A DNA stretch of 36,112 nucleotides from an uncultured Flavobacteriales bacterium (GCA_938010565.1 CALLUQ010000159.1:1-36112), one strand, 5' to 3'; shown: positions 9,469-18,043, counted from the stretch's first letter. The notes: generated from the sequence alone by a model not told the origin. Program-made: numbers and translations.

Positions 9469-9942
9469 TTATCGGATGGTGATGTTCCATTGTTTTTTCT
9501 TTTCCTCTTCTTTTTTAGGAAGCGTTACCGTTAGGATGCCATTGGTATAAGTTGCGTCAATTTTTTCGGCATCCACTGTTTCGGGCAATACGAAAGTGCG
9601 GCTGAAGTTTTGAAATGAAAACTCTTTGCGGTTGTATTTAACCGCAGTTGTTTTTTCCTCTTCTGCATCGGTTTTCGCATCGGCAGCGGTTTCCACATCG
9701 GCAGAGATGGTCAGTTTCCGATCTTTCACATCCACCGTAAAATCGTTCTTCAAGTATCCCGGAGCAGCAACATCGATGAGGAAAGCATTTTCGTTTTCCG
9801 CGATGTTAACCAGAGGAATATTCCGGCCATGGTCGTGGTGGGATGTGTTGCACACACCGGGAGTAAGGAAATCATCAAAAAAATTGAAAAAATGGTTGGG
9901 GTGCTGGCGGCTTTTAGCAGAGCTGATTGCAAATTTGTTCAT
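9469..9942 (-). CDS. small heat shock protein, Hsp20/alpha-crystallin family
   Basis: A 157-residue ATP-independent holdase. The alpha-crystallin domain spans roughly 42-140, with VNIAENENAFLIDVAAPGYLK, a beta core, and the diagnostic end YTNGILTVTLPKKEEEKK. The C-terminus QWNITIR supplies the short I-x-I motif (residues 154-156) that docks into neighbouring subunits. The N-terminal arm is short and rich in Phe and His (HFFNFFDDFL). A charged insertion (ETAADAKTDAEEEKTTA) lies in the flexible dimer loop. Length is normal for bacterial Hsp20. No clear promoter box was found upstream; heat or stress induction is likely from family knowledge only. Confidence 0.93.
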   Translation of the reverse strand: MNKFAISSAKSRQHPNHFFNFFDDFLTPGVCNTSHHDHGRNIPLVNIAENENAFLIDVAAPGYLKNDFTVDVKDRKLTISADVETAADAKTDAEEEKTTAVKYNRKEFSFQNFSRTFVLPETVDAEKIDATYTNGILTVTLPKKEEEKKKQWNITIR

Positions 9943-10116
9943 GATAAATGCGTTTTTATGAATTTGTTTTTTGAATCTGATAAGGTCAGGTCAAAGCCTG
10001 TACCATTGGCTTTTTTCTGCTAATGTGTCGCCATTCTAAGAAATAATGCCGCCAAATTGACAGGCCTCTTTAAAAAACAATGCCAATTTGACCGAATTTG
10101 TTTTTTCTGAACCCGA

Positions 10117-10353
10117 TCAAAGGTTTATCATTTCAATTTTTGCCTGAGGCGAGTCGATCATGGCCAGGCTTTCACTTAAACTTCTGAGGGCATAAACCAC
10201 GTTTTGAATTTCTTTTTTCGAAAAAGTTTCCTCCTCTAGAAAAAACAACATATAGATCGCTTTTTCGAGATGTGCTGCCAATGCTTCGGGCCGGCCATCG
10301 TATCTCTCGTTGAGATGTTGAACGAGTGGAGCAATGTTTTGTCCTTGTGTCAT
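10117..10353 (-). CDS. small helical hypothetical protein
   Basis: A 78-residue protein that I do not recognise. It is predicted all-helical, with two or three amphipathic segments (LVQHLNERYDGRPEALAAHL; EIQNVVYALRSLSESLAMI) and no signal peptide or metal motif. It begins 21 bases after the stop of the upstream HTH-like gene on the same strand, so the two are probably one transcript. The pairing with a small DNA-binding-like protein and a divergent XRE regulator suggests a regulatory partner or antitoxin-like role, but that is only inferred from position. Confidence 0.6.
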   Translation of the reverse strand: MTQGQNIAPLVQHLNERYDGRPEALAAHLEKAIYMLFFLEEETFSKKEIQNVVYALRSLSESLAMIDSPQAKIEMINL

Positions 10354-10374
10354 GATATGGATAGATTAACTGAT

Positions 10375-10596
10375 TTATAATTGCTTTCGCTTTTTATCAA
10401 AATACTCCTGCATGGCTATCCGGTGGGTGATGATCTGGCGGGCTGCTTCTATAATTAAACGACCTTTTGGAGCGGTTGAAGGACGTTCACCTTTTAATAC
10501 TTTAATCACCATATCGAGGCTCGAACCGGTAAGCTCTGCGATCCTTTTTTTATCACCGCGCAGAAGCGATTTTTGTATATGTGCCAAATCTTGCAT
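10375..10596 (-). CDS. tiny HTH-like protein
   Basis: 73 residues, basic. The segment RGDKKRIAELTGSSLDMVIK followed by VLKGERP resembles the helix-turn-helix core of XRE/Cro or LacI-type repressors (recognition helix around SLDMVIKVLKG). I read it as a minimal DNA-binding protein, without certainty. It is first in a two-gene unit with the 78-residue protein and faces the XRE gene at 10712 across a 115-base region holding a 10-base palindrome. It may repress its own promoter and the divergent gene. The short length is not a truncation: start and stop are clean, and the remaining C-terminal part is one charged helix. Confidence 0.6.
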   Translation of the reverse strand: MQDLAHIQKSLLRGDKKRIAELTGSSLDMVIKVLKGERPSTAPKGRLIIEAARQIITHRIAMQEYFDKKRKQL

Positions 10597-10639
10597 AGCT
10601 TTAGTTGAGTATCAATTATGTTGGACAAAAATACCAATT

Positions 10640-10649
10640 TTACCGGTAA
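10640..10649. promoter_or_regulatory. palindromic candidate operator
   Basis: TTACCGGTAA is a perfect 10-base palindrome in the 115-base divergent region between the HTH-like gene (start 10596) and the XRE gene (start 10712), set in AT-rich DNA. Such a site suits a dimeric repressor controlling both sides. No binding is demonstrated; this is inferred from symmetry and position. Confidence 0.35.
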
Positions 10650-10711
10650 TTTACAATTTATTCATTTGATATTACGGGTTTTCCGCTAGTAATGTCGGTT
10701 TTTATACGTAT

Positions 10712-11113
10712 ATGAATCATCTTCCAATCAACCTCCGTTTCCTGATGAAGAAGAACAAGCTCAATCAGGATGAAATGGGAAAAATACTGGGAAAAGGACG
10801 TTCTATGGTGGGGTATTATGCCAATGGTAAATCCAATCCGGATCCCAATACCATTGTTAAAATTGCAAACTATTTTGGTATAACAATTGACGAACTGATA
10901 CTGACCAATCTCCGGAAACCCAAAGATTATACCTTCATAGCCCGAAACCCGGCTCAGGAAGGCACCATCATGTATGGCGATCCCGAATCGGAGATCCGGC
11001 ACCTGAACGAAAAAGTACATCTGCTCCGGAAGCAGATCGAAGACCTCCAGGAGCACGTCTCCACACAAAACATGCTCATTCGTGAACTCAAAAAAGCCGA
11101 ACGAAAGAAATAA
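10712..11113 (+). CDS. XRE-family transcriptional regulator with C-terminal coiled coil
   Basis: 133 residues. The N-terminal ~60 residues are a Cro/C1-type HTH (NLRFLMKKNKLNQDEMGKIL ... KSNPDPNTIVKIANYFGITI). A linker and a heptad-patterned helix follow (~88-130, IRHLNEKVHLLRKQIEDLQE), giving a coiled coil for dimerisation. This architecture is common among Bacteroidota single-HTH regulators, some chromosomal and some phage-derived. The gene is divergent from two very small proteins, with the TTACCGGTAA palindrome between them. The likely role is local autoregulation. No integrase or phage structural gene is nearby, so I do not call it a prophage. Confidence 0.88.
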   Translation: MNHLPINLRFLMKKNKLNQDEMGKILGKGRSMVGYYANGKSNPDPNTIVKIANYFGITIDELILTNLRKPKDYTFIARNPAQEGTIMYGDPESEIRHLNEKVHLLRKQIEDLQEHVSTQNMLIRELKKAERKK

Positions 11114-11755
11114 GCCCGACCCCATTTACTCTGATCGCCCTTGACCTGATCCGGATCCTCCGGGAACCCAACCGGTTGATGGGCCTTTTTTAGAAGATGC
11201 TTGTTCAAGCCAGCATAATGATGGGCTGTCGTAGCCGCATTTCGGGTGTTTTTCCCGGACGAAAAGCACTAAAAACCAAGGATCGAACTTGTTGAGGCGA
11301 CCCACTCGTTCTATTCTGTGGTTACACGACCCGAGCGGTGATCGATGGGGGCGTTTGGCGATGGTGCAAATCGCTGAAGCGAAGCAGGCACCGGGGTTGC
11401 TTCGCGTACTCCGTTTTACTTTTCCGGATTGCGACCGCTTCGCAGTTGTTTTATCCGGTGCAAATACAAGATACACCCGAAAGAAATGCCGTATCAAAGC
11501 CACCAATAGTCCGTGTCAGTTCATGGTCCGGATAAAATAAAAAAGGGGTTGGGCATTTTAATGAAAAACCAAAACCGGATTGCCTTTTGGCCCGTATAAA
11601 GAAGGGTTGGCTACCGTTCTGTTTATGTTTCAGGCACTTCGGTGCAATGATAATATAAGCCCAACTCAAAAGGACTTCATAAAACAATCCGCTTTCTGGC
11701 TGATATAACCCTTGAAATGCTTACATTTTAACCGTGTTACTTTAAACCGCTTCGT
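11114..11755. other. 642-base gene-free stretch carrying dispersed repeat copy B
   Basis: No gene is supported. Open frames exist on both strands (for example the minus frame across 11126-11506), but they have erratic composition (Cys, Arg, Pro, Trp rich), no recognisable domain, and run across the repeat at 11326-11443. The last ~200 bases should contain the promoter of the lysyl-oxidase gene; I see only weak candidates. Confidence 0.45.
11326..11443. repeat. dispersed repeat, copy B, with GCTTCGC inverted and direct repeats
   Basis: This matches the element at the left edge in two ordered blocks: ACGACCCGAGCGGTGATCGA at 11326, and GGCACCGGGGTTGCTTC at 11387. The second block sits in the loop and arm of a perfect 7-base inverted repeat, GCGAAGC (11379-11385) with GCTTCGC (11399-11405). 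GCTTCGC occurs again at 11437-11443. It is GC-richer than its flanks. This is probably a genome-wide non-coding repeat of the host; its class is unknown. Confidence 0.55.
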
Positions 11756-13801
11756 ATGAAAATATTGATACCCTGCACAGTGGTGTTCACATTTTTTTTG
11801 GATACAGCCGATGCACAATTGTGCAGTACAACCGATGCAACGCAATGCGTATGCAAAGACAGTTCGCAGGATTGCACCCTCCTCCCCGATATCACCGTTT
11901 CCTGGGATGCAATGGAAAATTTAATGAGCGGCCCTACGGAGTATTCTCAAACCGGAAACGGTTCCAATGATGGCCGTTTGCGAATGACCGCTTCCATACC
12001 CAACATTGGCCATGGCCCACTTACGGTCCGGGGTTCCAATTTTTTTGTTTGCGGTACCGATACCACCGATTTCGATCCCGGAACTTGTTCGGACGGATCT
12101 GCTCCCAAACAATTGATCATGCAGCGCATTTATCACAAAAGCAATGATAGCATGGCCTATACCGATCGTTGGGCCGGTGCCATGACCTATCATCCCACCC
12201 ACAACCACAACCATATAGATGATTGGGGGGTATTTACCCTTCGTATTGAAGATCCGGACGACCCCAACCCCCTGAACTGGAGTATTGTTGGCAATGGAGC
12301 CAAAATCGGGTTCTGCCTTATGGATCATGGAACCTGTACGTTCTATAACGGCCATTGCCGGGATGACAATCGTTACCATCAGAACGGCACCATTTTGGTT
12401 AATACCGATTTCCCAAACTACGGTTTGGGAGGCGGCAATTATTCCTGCTCTCCGGTGGAGCAGGGCATTTCCGTAGGGTACACCGATATCTACTTCGAAC
12501 ACCTTGACGGGATGTGGATCAACATTCCTCCCGGAACATGCAATGGAGATTATTGGATCGTTGCCGATATTGATCCTCTCGGATTTTTCATCGAAGAAGA
12601 TAAAACCAATAACTGGACGGCCATTCCGATCACGCTTACAAAACAGGAACCCTCCGGCAACGACGTTCATATTTCTGCCGATAAAAGCCCGGTTCTTTGT
12701 GCCGGAGATTCCATTACTTTAACAGCCAGTGCCGGAACCTCCTACCATTGGTCGAATGGCGAAACCACACAATCCATCACCACATCCGTTGCCGGAGATT
12801 ATACGTGTAACATTACAAATTTTTGTGGCTCGGGCACCAGCAATACCATCTCGGTTACCATCAACAATGTTCCCGATGCTCCGGCGATCAGTGCTGCTGC
12901 CGATACCATTTGCACAGGCCAGACCACCACACTTACGGCTTCGGGCACCAACATTACCTGGCTGGATGCCAACGGCTTTGAAACAGGAACCGGTTCATCC
13001 TTTACCACGCCTTCTTTGAGTACTTCCACCACGTATTATGCGTACGACGAACATTACGTCGCCGGAAGCTTTCACCATACCGGAAAAACCGATAGTTCCG
13101 GTAACGGCGATTACTTCAGCAACAATCAATGGTTGATCTTTGATGTTTTTGAAGCCCTGACGATCAAATCCATGAAGGTATATGCCAATGGCGATGGCAT
13201 CCGGAACATCATGCTCCTCGATCAGAGCGGGAACATTGTACGGCAGGGTGCTTTTTTTGTTCCGGATGGTGCATCCCGTGTAGCGGTTGATTTTCCTGTT
13301 CCGGCAGGCATAAATTACCAAATGCGCATCAATGGTACTGCGAACCTGTACCGCGATACTACACAAGTAAACTATCCATATACGATACAGAGTGTCATCA
13401 GCATCCACACTTCCAGTTCCGGAGCCGGAGATTACTATTTTTTCTACGATTGGGAAATAAATACAGGTGCTGCTTCCTGCCAGAGTGTTGCATCGGACTA
13501 TACGGTAGTCGTTCAAAATTGCGTGGGCATGGATGAGGATGCAGACCTCAGCCATCGCATCTCGGTTTACCCCAACCCAAACCACGGAAATTTCACTTTC
13601 CGGATCGACCTTCCCGGAACGGCCGATCTCAATTTAACCGTTTTGGATATGATGGGCAAGAGCATTCGGACCAGGCATTTTGAACGCATTTCCGGAACTT
13701 ACCGGGAAAGTCTTAACCTCAGTGGTTTGCCGAAAGGAACGTACTTCATTCGGGTAGATATAGGCGATAAAGCTTACCACCTGAAACTCATGATCCGGTA
13801 A
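11756..13801 (+). CDS. T9SS-exported lysyl-oxidase-family protein
   Basis: 681 residues. A signal peptide (~1-20, ending DTADA) is followed by a Cys-rich linker and a lysyl-oxidase catalytic domain (~45-292). The copper site is visible as HNHNH (H149, H151, H153) inside MTYHPTHNHNHIDDWGVF. Both residues that form the lysine-tyrosylquinone cofactor in animal LOX have counterparts: K183 in GAKIGFCLMD and Y246 in GYTDIYFEHLDGMWINI. Next come two Ig-like beta domains (~300-375, ~372-510), a further beta domain (~410-535), and a T9SS type A sorting domain (from YPNPNHGNFTFRI, ~597, to the C-terminus). The family oxidises peptidyl-lysine or amines to aldehydes. Here it would work on the cell surface or outside the cell, perhaps cross-linking matrix or oxidising amines. 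The 13806 gene follows after 4 bases and is surely co-transcribed. Confidence 0.88.
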   Translation: MKILIPCTVVFTFFLDTADAQLCSTTDATQCVCKDSSQDCTLLPDITVSWDAMENLMSGPTEYSQTGNGSNDGRLRMTASIPNIGHGPLTVRGSNFFVCGTDTTDFDPGTCSDGSAPKQLIMQRIYHKSNDSMAYTDRWAGAMTYHPTHNHNHIDDWGVFTLRIEDPDDPNPLNWSIVGNGAKIGFCLMDHGTCTFYNGHCRDDNRYHQNGTILVNTDFPNYGLGGGNYSCSPVEQGISVGYTDIYFEHLDGMWINIPPGTCNGDYWIVADIDPLGFFIEEDKTNNWTAIPITLTKQEPSGNDVHISADKSPVLCAGDSITLTASAGTSYHWSNGETTQSITTSVAGDYTCNITNFCGSGTSNTISVTINNVPDAPAISAAADTICTGQTTTLTASGTNITWLDANGFETGTGSSFTTPSLSTSTTYYAYDEHYVAGSFHHTGKTDSSGNGDYFSNNQWLIFDVFEALTIKSMKVYANGDGIRNIMLLDQSGNIVRQGAFFVPDGASRVAVDFPVPAGINYQMRINGTANLYRDTTQVNYPYTIQSVISIHTSSSGAGDYYFFYDWEINTGAASCQSVASDYTVVVQNCVGMDEDADLSHRISVYPNPNHGNFTFRIDLPGTADLNLTVLDMMGKSIRTRHFERISGTYRESLNLSGLPKGTYFIRVDIGDKAYHLKLMIR

Positions 13802-13805
13802 GCAA

Positions 13806-15056
13806 ATGCGTCAACTTATTATTCCATTTTGTCTGATCGTGCCGGTTCTTCTGGCTAGCCATCCTTTTTTTAGTTCGGCCCAATCTGCATGGCAGGTTTT
13901 TAACACCTCCAATTCAGATCTTCCCAACAATACCGTAAGGGCATTAAAAGTAGACAGTGCCGGTTTACTCTGGGTGGGTACGGATGCCGGTCTGGCGCAT
14001 TTTGACGGCACTTACTGGACCACATATACCACCTCAAACTCAGCCATCCCCGGCAACCGCATCAGAGCCATCGAAGTAGATTATGATGGCGATATATGGG
14101 TGGGTACATTGAATGAAGGAGTAGCCGAATTTGATGGCACCAACTGGAATGTATACCACACCGGCAATTCTGGTTTGCCCGATAATTTTGTGAAAGCCAT
14201 TGCCTTTGATGCAAACGAAAAGCCATGGTTTGGAACAACAGGCGGCCTGGCCTGCATGGCCGATACCGGTTGGGCCGTATGGAATATTTTTAATTCGGAG
14301 TTGTTTACCAACAACATCGGGTCCATTGCCGTAGATGCATTCAACGTGAAGCACATAGGAACCGTAAACGGCGGTTTAAACCTCATCGGCCCGGCTTCTG
14401 CCAACGTAACGGTATTCAATAGCATTACAGCGGATATTCCCGACAATACGCTGTTAGCCGTGGCCCTGGATACCAGCCAGACCATTCTCTGGGCTGCCAC
14501 GCCGGCAGCCGGGCTCATTGGTCATCTGGGCAACAATTCGTGGCTCTGGTACAACACCCTTAACTCCGCCATGCCAAGCAACTCCTGCAACGATTTATTC
14601 ATTGATCCCCACAATGTAAAATACCTATCAACGTATGATGCGGGCTTAATTGTTTTTGATGGCAGCAACTTCAGTAACTTTAATGCCCTCAACAGCGGCA
14701 TGCCCGACAATTTTTCACTTGCAGTGGCGAAAGATCCGCAAAATGTAGTTTGGATCGGAATGCATGCCCACGGCTTGGTCCGTTACGAAAAGGCACTGGG
14801 CATATCCTACCCTTTACAGCATGTCCAACCGGTTTATCCCAATCCTGCCAAAGCCGGCACCCGTTTGCAATTGCCCCACAGTTGGAAAAAAGGAACCCTG
14901 GAACTGTATACCACCGAAGGCCGGTTGCTCCACCGGCAACTCAAAACAGTCCATACTACCCGATACGCCTTGCCCCATCCATTAACACCCGGGGTTTACC
15001 GGTTGCAATTCCGTTCGGAAAAGGGGATGGATATCCGCCGGATCGTGGTGCATTGA
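13806..15056 (+). CDS. T9SS-exported beta-propeller protein
   Basis: 416 residues. Signal peptide 1-26 (VLLASHPFFSSAQ). About seven repeated blades of the two-component-regulator-propeller type follow, each with a W-x-G-T/T-x-x-G-L motif: LLWVGTDAGLAHFDGTYW, DIWVGTLNEGVAEFDGTNW, KPWFGTTGGLACM, and so on to VVWIGMHAHGLVRYE. The C-terminal ~75 residues (VYPNPAKAGTRLQL ... IRRIVVH) are a T9SS type A sorting domain. In sensor kinases such propellers bind extracellular ligands. Here there is no kinase, so it is a free or surface-attached binding protein. The 4-base gap to the lysyl-oxidase gene suggests the two are made and exported together, possibly as enzyme and partner. Confidence 0.87.
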   Translation: MRQLIIPFCLIVPVLLASHPFFSSAQSAWQVFNTSNSDLPNNTVRALKVDSAGLLWVGTDAGLAHFDGTYWTTYTTSNSAIPGNRIRAIEVDYDGDIWVGTLNEGVAEFDGTNWNVYHTGNSGLPDNFVKAIAFDANEKPWFGTTGGLACMADTGWAVWNIFNSELFTNNIGSIAVDAFNVKHIGTVNGGLNLIGPASANVTVFNSITADIPDNTLLAVALDTSQTILWAATPAAGLIGHLGNNSWLWYNTLNSAMPSNSCNDLFIDPHNVKYLSTYDAGLIVFDGSNFSNFNALNSGMPDNFSLAVAKDPQNVVWIGMHAHGLVRYEKALGISYPLQHVQPVYPNPAKAGTRLQLPHSWKKGTLELYTTEGRLLHRQLKTVHTTRYALPHPLTPGVYRLQFRSEKGMDIRRIVVH

Positions 15057-15176
15057 TCCGGTGGGGGAAATGGTATACTGCGCACAAAGCAAAACAACTG
15101 AGGTCAGCATATACCCAAAGCGATGCCCCGGGGCGTACATAAAACAAGCGGTGTAATAAAAAAGCGGAAGAAAATA

Positions 15177-16052
15177 TCAGAAAGGCCACCAACGACGTGG
15201 TTTTTTCTTTTCCGGTTTAAGCAGCACCTCTTTCTTTGATTCGGGAGCTTCATGTGACACAAACTCCGGAGAAGGTTCTTCCAAAACCATAACAGGTTCG
15301 TGGTTTTCCGCTGCATCCGGTTCGTCGGCAATGTTGAGGTACTGTTCCAACTCTTCAAGGGTTCCTCCTTCGAGCAGAAACATGGTTTTTTCGCGGAAGA
15401 GTAAAGCAAGTTCGTTTTTCGGGTCAATGGCCAGTACCCGTTCAAATTGTTCCAGTGCCGATGCATAATCCAACATTCGGTAATAGCATTCTCCGATGGA
15501 AAATTCGGCCAGAACACTTTGGGGGTTCACATCCAACGACCACCTGAAATCATCAATCGCATCTTGCCAACGCATCATGTTCATTTTTACAAAAGCCATG
15601 TTGTCGATGGCTTCGTAAAACAAAGGAAAACAATCCACAGCCTCAGCATATTTGGCAATGGCTTCGGCATTTCTTTTTTCATCGCTCAATACGGAGCCTG
15701 CTCTGTACGCTTCGTTGGCCTGAGCGATGCGTGCCTCGGTACTTTGGTTGGTTTCGGCGCAGTAACGTTCAAAATCGTTGGTTTTCAGGTAGTAAAAATA
15801 ACCCTGGAGTTCTTCTTCCTTTACAGGGCGGTTGATTAAAAATTCGGTACCCGATAAATCCTCCACAGGAACATGATACGCCAAAACTTTCCAATCGCTG
15901 AAATTTTGCAAGCTGGGTGTTTCGGAAATAGAAACATAACTCAAAACATGGTAAGCACCGGAGGCGGCATCTACTTTAAGTACTTTAAAAGGATGGAATT
16001 TCCGGTCGGATCCCGACCACCTGATATCTCCCGCTTTGATGGTATTCTCCAT
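15177..16052 (-). CDS. TPR-repeat protein
   Basis: About 291 residues from the ATG at 16052 (MENTIKAGDIRWSGSDRKF); the upstream in-frame extension is Cys/Phe-rich and unconvincing. The N-terminal ~85 residues form a small beta-rich domain. Three to four tetratricopeptide repeats follow at ~115-235 (IAKYAEAVDCFPLFYEAIDN, AIDDFRWSLDVNPQSVLAEF, ALEQFERVLAIDPKNELALL). The tail is acidic/proline-rich and ends with a basic-aromatic tip, KKKPRRWWPF. It has no signal peptide and should be cytoplasmic, a protein-protein adaptor. The partner is unknown. It is divergent from recJ and convergent with the propeller gene. Confidence 0.82.
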   Translation of the reverse strand: MENTIKAGDIRWSGSDRKFHPFKVLKVDAASGAYHVLSYVSISETPSLQNFSDWKVLAYHVPVEDLSGTEFLINRPVKEEELQGYFYYLKTNDFERYCAETNQSTEARIAQANEAYRAGSVLSDEKRNAEAIAKYAEAVDCFPLFYEAIDNMAFVKMNMMRWQDAIDDFRWSLDVNPQSVLAEFSIGECYYRMLDYASALEQFERVLAIDPKNELALLFREKTMFLLEGGTLEELEQYLNIADEPDAAENHEPVMVLEEPSPEFVSHEAPESKKEVLLKPEKKKPRRWWPF

Positions 16053-16176
16053 AATTGAGAATGAAGATACAAAAGATTGCAGAGGGTTGCCCGGGAGTAA
16101 ACGGAAAAAATTTGAAGAACAACAGAAGGCAAAGGGCAATACAGGCAACTCAGACAAAAAACCGGGGTACTTTTCG

Positions 16177-16198
16177 CGTGAAAAATACGTGAAAAATA
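16177..16198. repeat. tandem 11-base direct repeat
   Basis: CGTGAAAAATA occurs twice in direct tandem (16177-16187, 16188-16198) in the region between the divergent TPR and recJ genes, preceded by TTTTCG, so TTTTCGCGTGAAAA is also partly symmetric. It may be a regulator site for either gene. The rest of the 257-base interval shows nothing clear except a TACTTTTG box at 16295-16302, right at the recJ start. Confidence 0.35.
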
Positions 16199-16309
16199 GG
16201 AGGGGAATATAAGAGAATCTCCTGGGATCCCTCTCGTAGGAAAAACAATTGAAAATCCCTTGTTTTTACGGATTCATCAAAGCAAAGAGATGCATACTTT
16301 TGGAGTCTG

Positions 16310-18043
16310 ATGCGAACAGAAGCAGATCATATCCGAAAAATATGGGCCCTTAAACCTCCGGGCGATCCGAAGAAGGTTGCACACATCCGTGAAGCGTTGG
16401 GTGTAGGGGAAACCATTGCCCGTTTGCTGGTGCAACGCGGCATCACCTCTTTTGATCAGGCAAAGGAGTTTTTCCGCCCTGCATTGGAAAAGTTGCACGA
16501 TCCTTTTTTGATGAAAAATATGGAAAAGGCCTCGGACCGGGTCATTCAAGCCATTGAAACAGGAGAGAAAATTTTGGTTTACGGCGATTACGATGTGGAC
16601 GGAACTACGGCAGTTGCACTTTTTTATACCTTTCTACAGGAGCAAGGAGCCGTGGCCCGGTACTACATTCCGGATCGTTATTCGGAAGGTTACGGCATAT
16701 CCGTGAAAGGCGTGGAGTATGCAAAAGCAGAAGGCTTTCGGCTCATCATTTCCCTCGATTGTGGCATCCGTGCGGTGGATCCGATCCTCACTGCCCGGGC
16801 AGCAGGCATAGATGTGATCGTATGCGACCACCACCTGCCCCCGGAAAAATTGCCTCCTGCCTTTGCCATTCTTGATCCCAAACAAAACGATTGTGCTTAC
16901 CCCTTTGATGAATTATCAGGATGTGCAGTAGGTTTTAAGCTCGTTCAGGCCATTGCAATGAAAAAAGGGATTCCGTTTGAACGGCTGGAACCCTATCTGG
17001 ATCTGTTGGCAGTAAGCCTAACGTGCGATATTGTGCCCCTTACCGGCGAAAACCGGATCCTTACCTGGCACGGCATGAAACGCATCAATGAAGCTCCCCG
17101 AAAAGGCCTTCGGGCCTTATTGAACCTAGGGGGGAAAAAGAAAAAAGCAAACGTATCCGATGTGGTATTTCAGATCGGACCACGGATCAATGCTGCGGGG
17201 CGCTTGGAGAGTGGCAGGAAAGCCGTTGAACTGTTGGTGTCGGGCGATGAGAAGATCGCCAAAGCAGCCGGTGATTGCATTAACCAACACAACGAAAACC
17301 GGAAAATGCTCGACAAAAGCATCACCCGACAGGCCCTGGCCATGATTGCCGAAGAAGATGCGCTTGTGTATGCCAAATCAACCGTGCTGTTCCATCCGGA
17401 TTGGCACAAAGGGGTAATTGGCATTGTGGCTTCACGATTGATCGAAACGTATCATCGGCCTACCGTTTTATTGACGGAAAGCAATGGCCTTGCCACCGGA
17501 TCGGCCCGGTCGGTTCGTGGCTTCGACATCCATAAAGCCATTGGCCAATGCAGCGATCTGCTCACCCGTTTTGGCGGACACCGGCATGCTGCGGGGTTGT
17601 CGATGGAATTGAAAAATGTACCTGCTTTTCAGGAACGTTTTTCGTCAATTGTAGCTGCTACAATTGACGACGAACAGTTGGTGATACGCATAGAAGCCGA
17701 TGCCGAGATCCACCTCGACGATATCCATCCCAAATTTTTCCGGATCCTGGAACAACTGGCCCCGTTCGGACCGGAAAATATGCGCCCTGTTTTTATTTCG
17801 AGAGGCATGTGCGACAACGGGTTTGGTCGCATTGTAGGAGAAGACCACCTCAAGCTGAACCTGATCCAAGCCGGTTGTGCCCGAACTTTTCCTGCCATTG
17901 CCTTTCGCCAGGGCAGGCACTTTGCGGAAATTTCAAGGGGAAAGCCATTCGATATTGCCTATACCATTGAGCCCAACGAATGGAACGGAAAAGTAACCCT
18001 GCAATTGAACATAAAAGATATCCGGATGGCTGGAGCGGTTTAG
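16310..18043 (+). CDS. recJ: single-stranded-DNA-specific 5'-3' exonuclease RecJ
   Basis: 577 residues, the normal length for RecJ. DHH-phosphoesterase motifs are in order: YGDYDVDG (91-98), SLDCGI (Asp150), and VCDHHLPP (173-175 DHH), which bind two Mn2+/Mg2+. The DHHA1 domain carries GIVASRLIETYHRPTVLL and the RFGGHRHAAGLSM signature (~420). The C-terminal OB-fold (~455-575) grips the DNA. RecJ resects 5' ends in RecF-pathway recombination, mismatch repair and base-excision repair. The ATG at 16310 has GGAG six bases upstream, unusual in a phylum that seldom uses Shine-Dalgarno sites. Its stop codon overlaps the end of dnaG by 4 bases in convergent orientation. Confidence 0.96.
   Translation: MRTEADHIRKIWALKPPGDPKKVAHIREALGVGETIARLLVQRGITSFDQAKEFFRPALEKLHDPFLMKNMEKASDRVIQAIETGEKILVYGDYDVDGTTAVALFYTFLQEQGAVARYYIPDRYSEGYGISVKGVEYAKAEGFRLIISLDCGIRAVDPILTARAAGIDVIVCDHHLPPEKLPPAFAILDPKQNDCAYPFDELSGCAVGFKLVQAIAMKKGIPFERLEPYLDLLAVSLTCDIVPLTGENRILTWHGMKRINEAPRKGLRALLNLGGKKKKANVSDVVFQIGPRINAAGRLESGRKAVELLVSGDEKIAKAAGDCINQHNENRKMLDKSITRQALAMIAEEDALVYAKSTVLFHPDWHKGVIGIVASRLIETYHRPTVLLTESNGLATGSARSVRGFDIHKAIGQCSDLLTRFGGHRHAAGLSMELKNVPAFQERFSSIVAATIDDEQLVIRIEADAEIHLDDIHPKFFRILEQLAPFGPENMRPVFISRGMCDNGFGRIVGEDHLKLNLIQAGCARTFPAIAFRQGRHFAEISRGKPFDIAYTIEPNEWNGKVTLQLNIKDIRMAGAV

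Noticed and set aside
10117-11113. Prophage or integrated element
   Set aside because: Only a regulator-like trio; no integrase, structural genes, tRNA or direct-repeat boundaries.
11126-11506. 126-residue minus-strand frame across repeat copy B
   Set aside because: Arg/Cys/Pro/Trp-rich translation without a domain, running through a non-coding repeat.
15125-15134. GCCCCGGGGC palindrome between the propeller and TPR genes
   Set aside because: A perfect palindrome without a loop or U-tract; too short to call a terminator or site.
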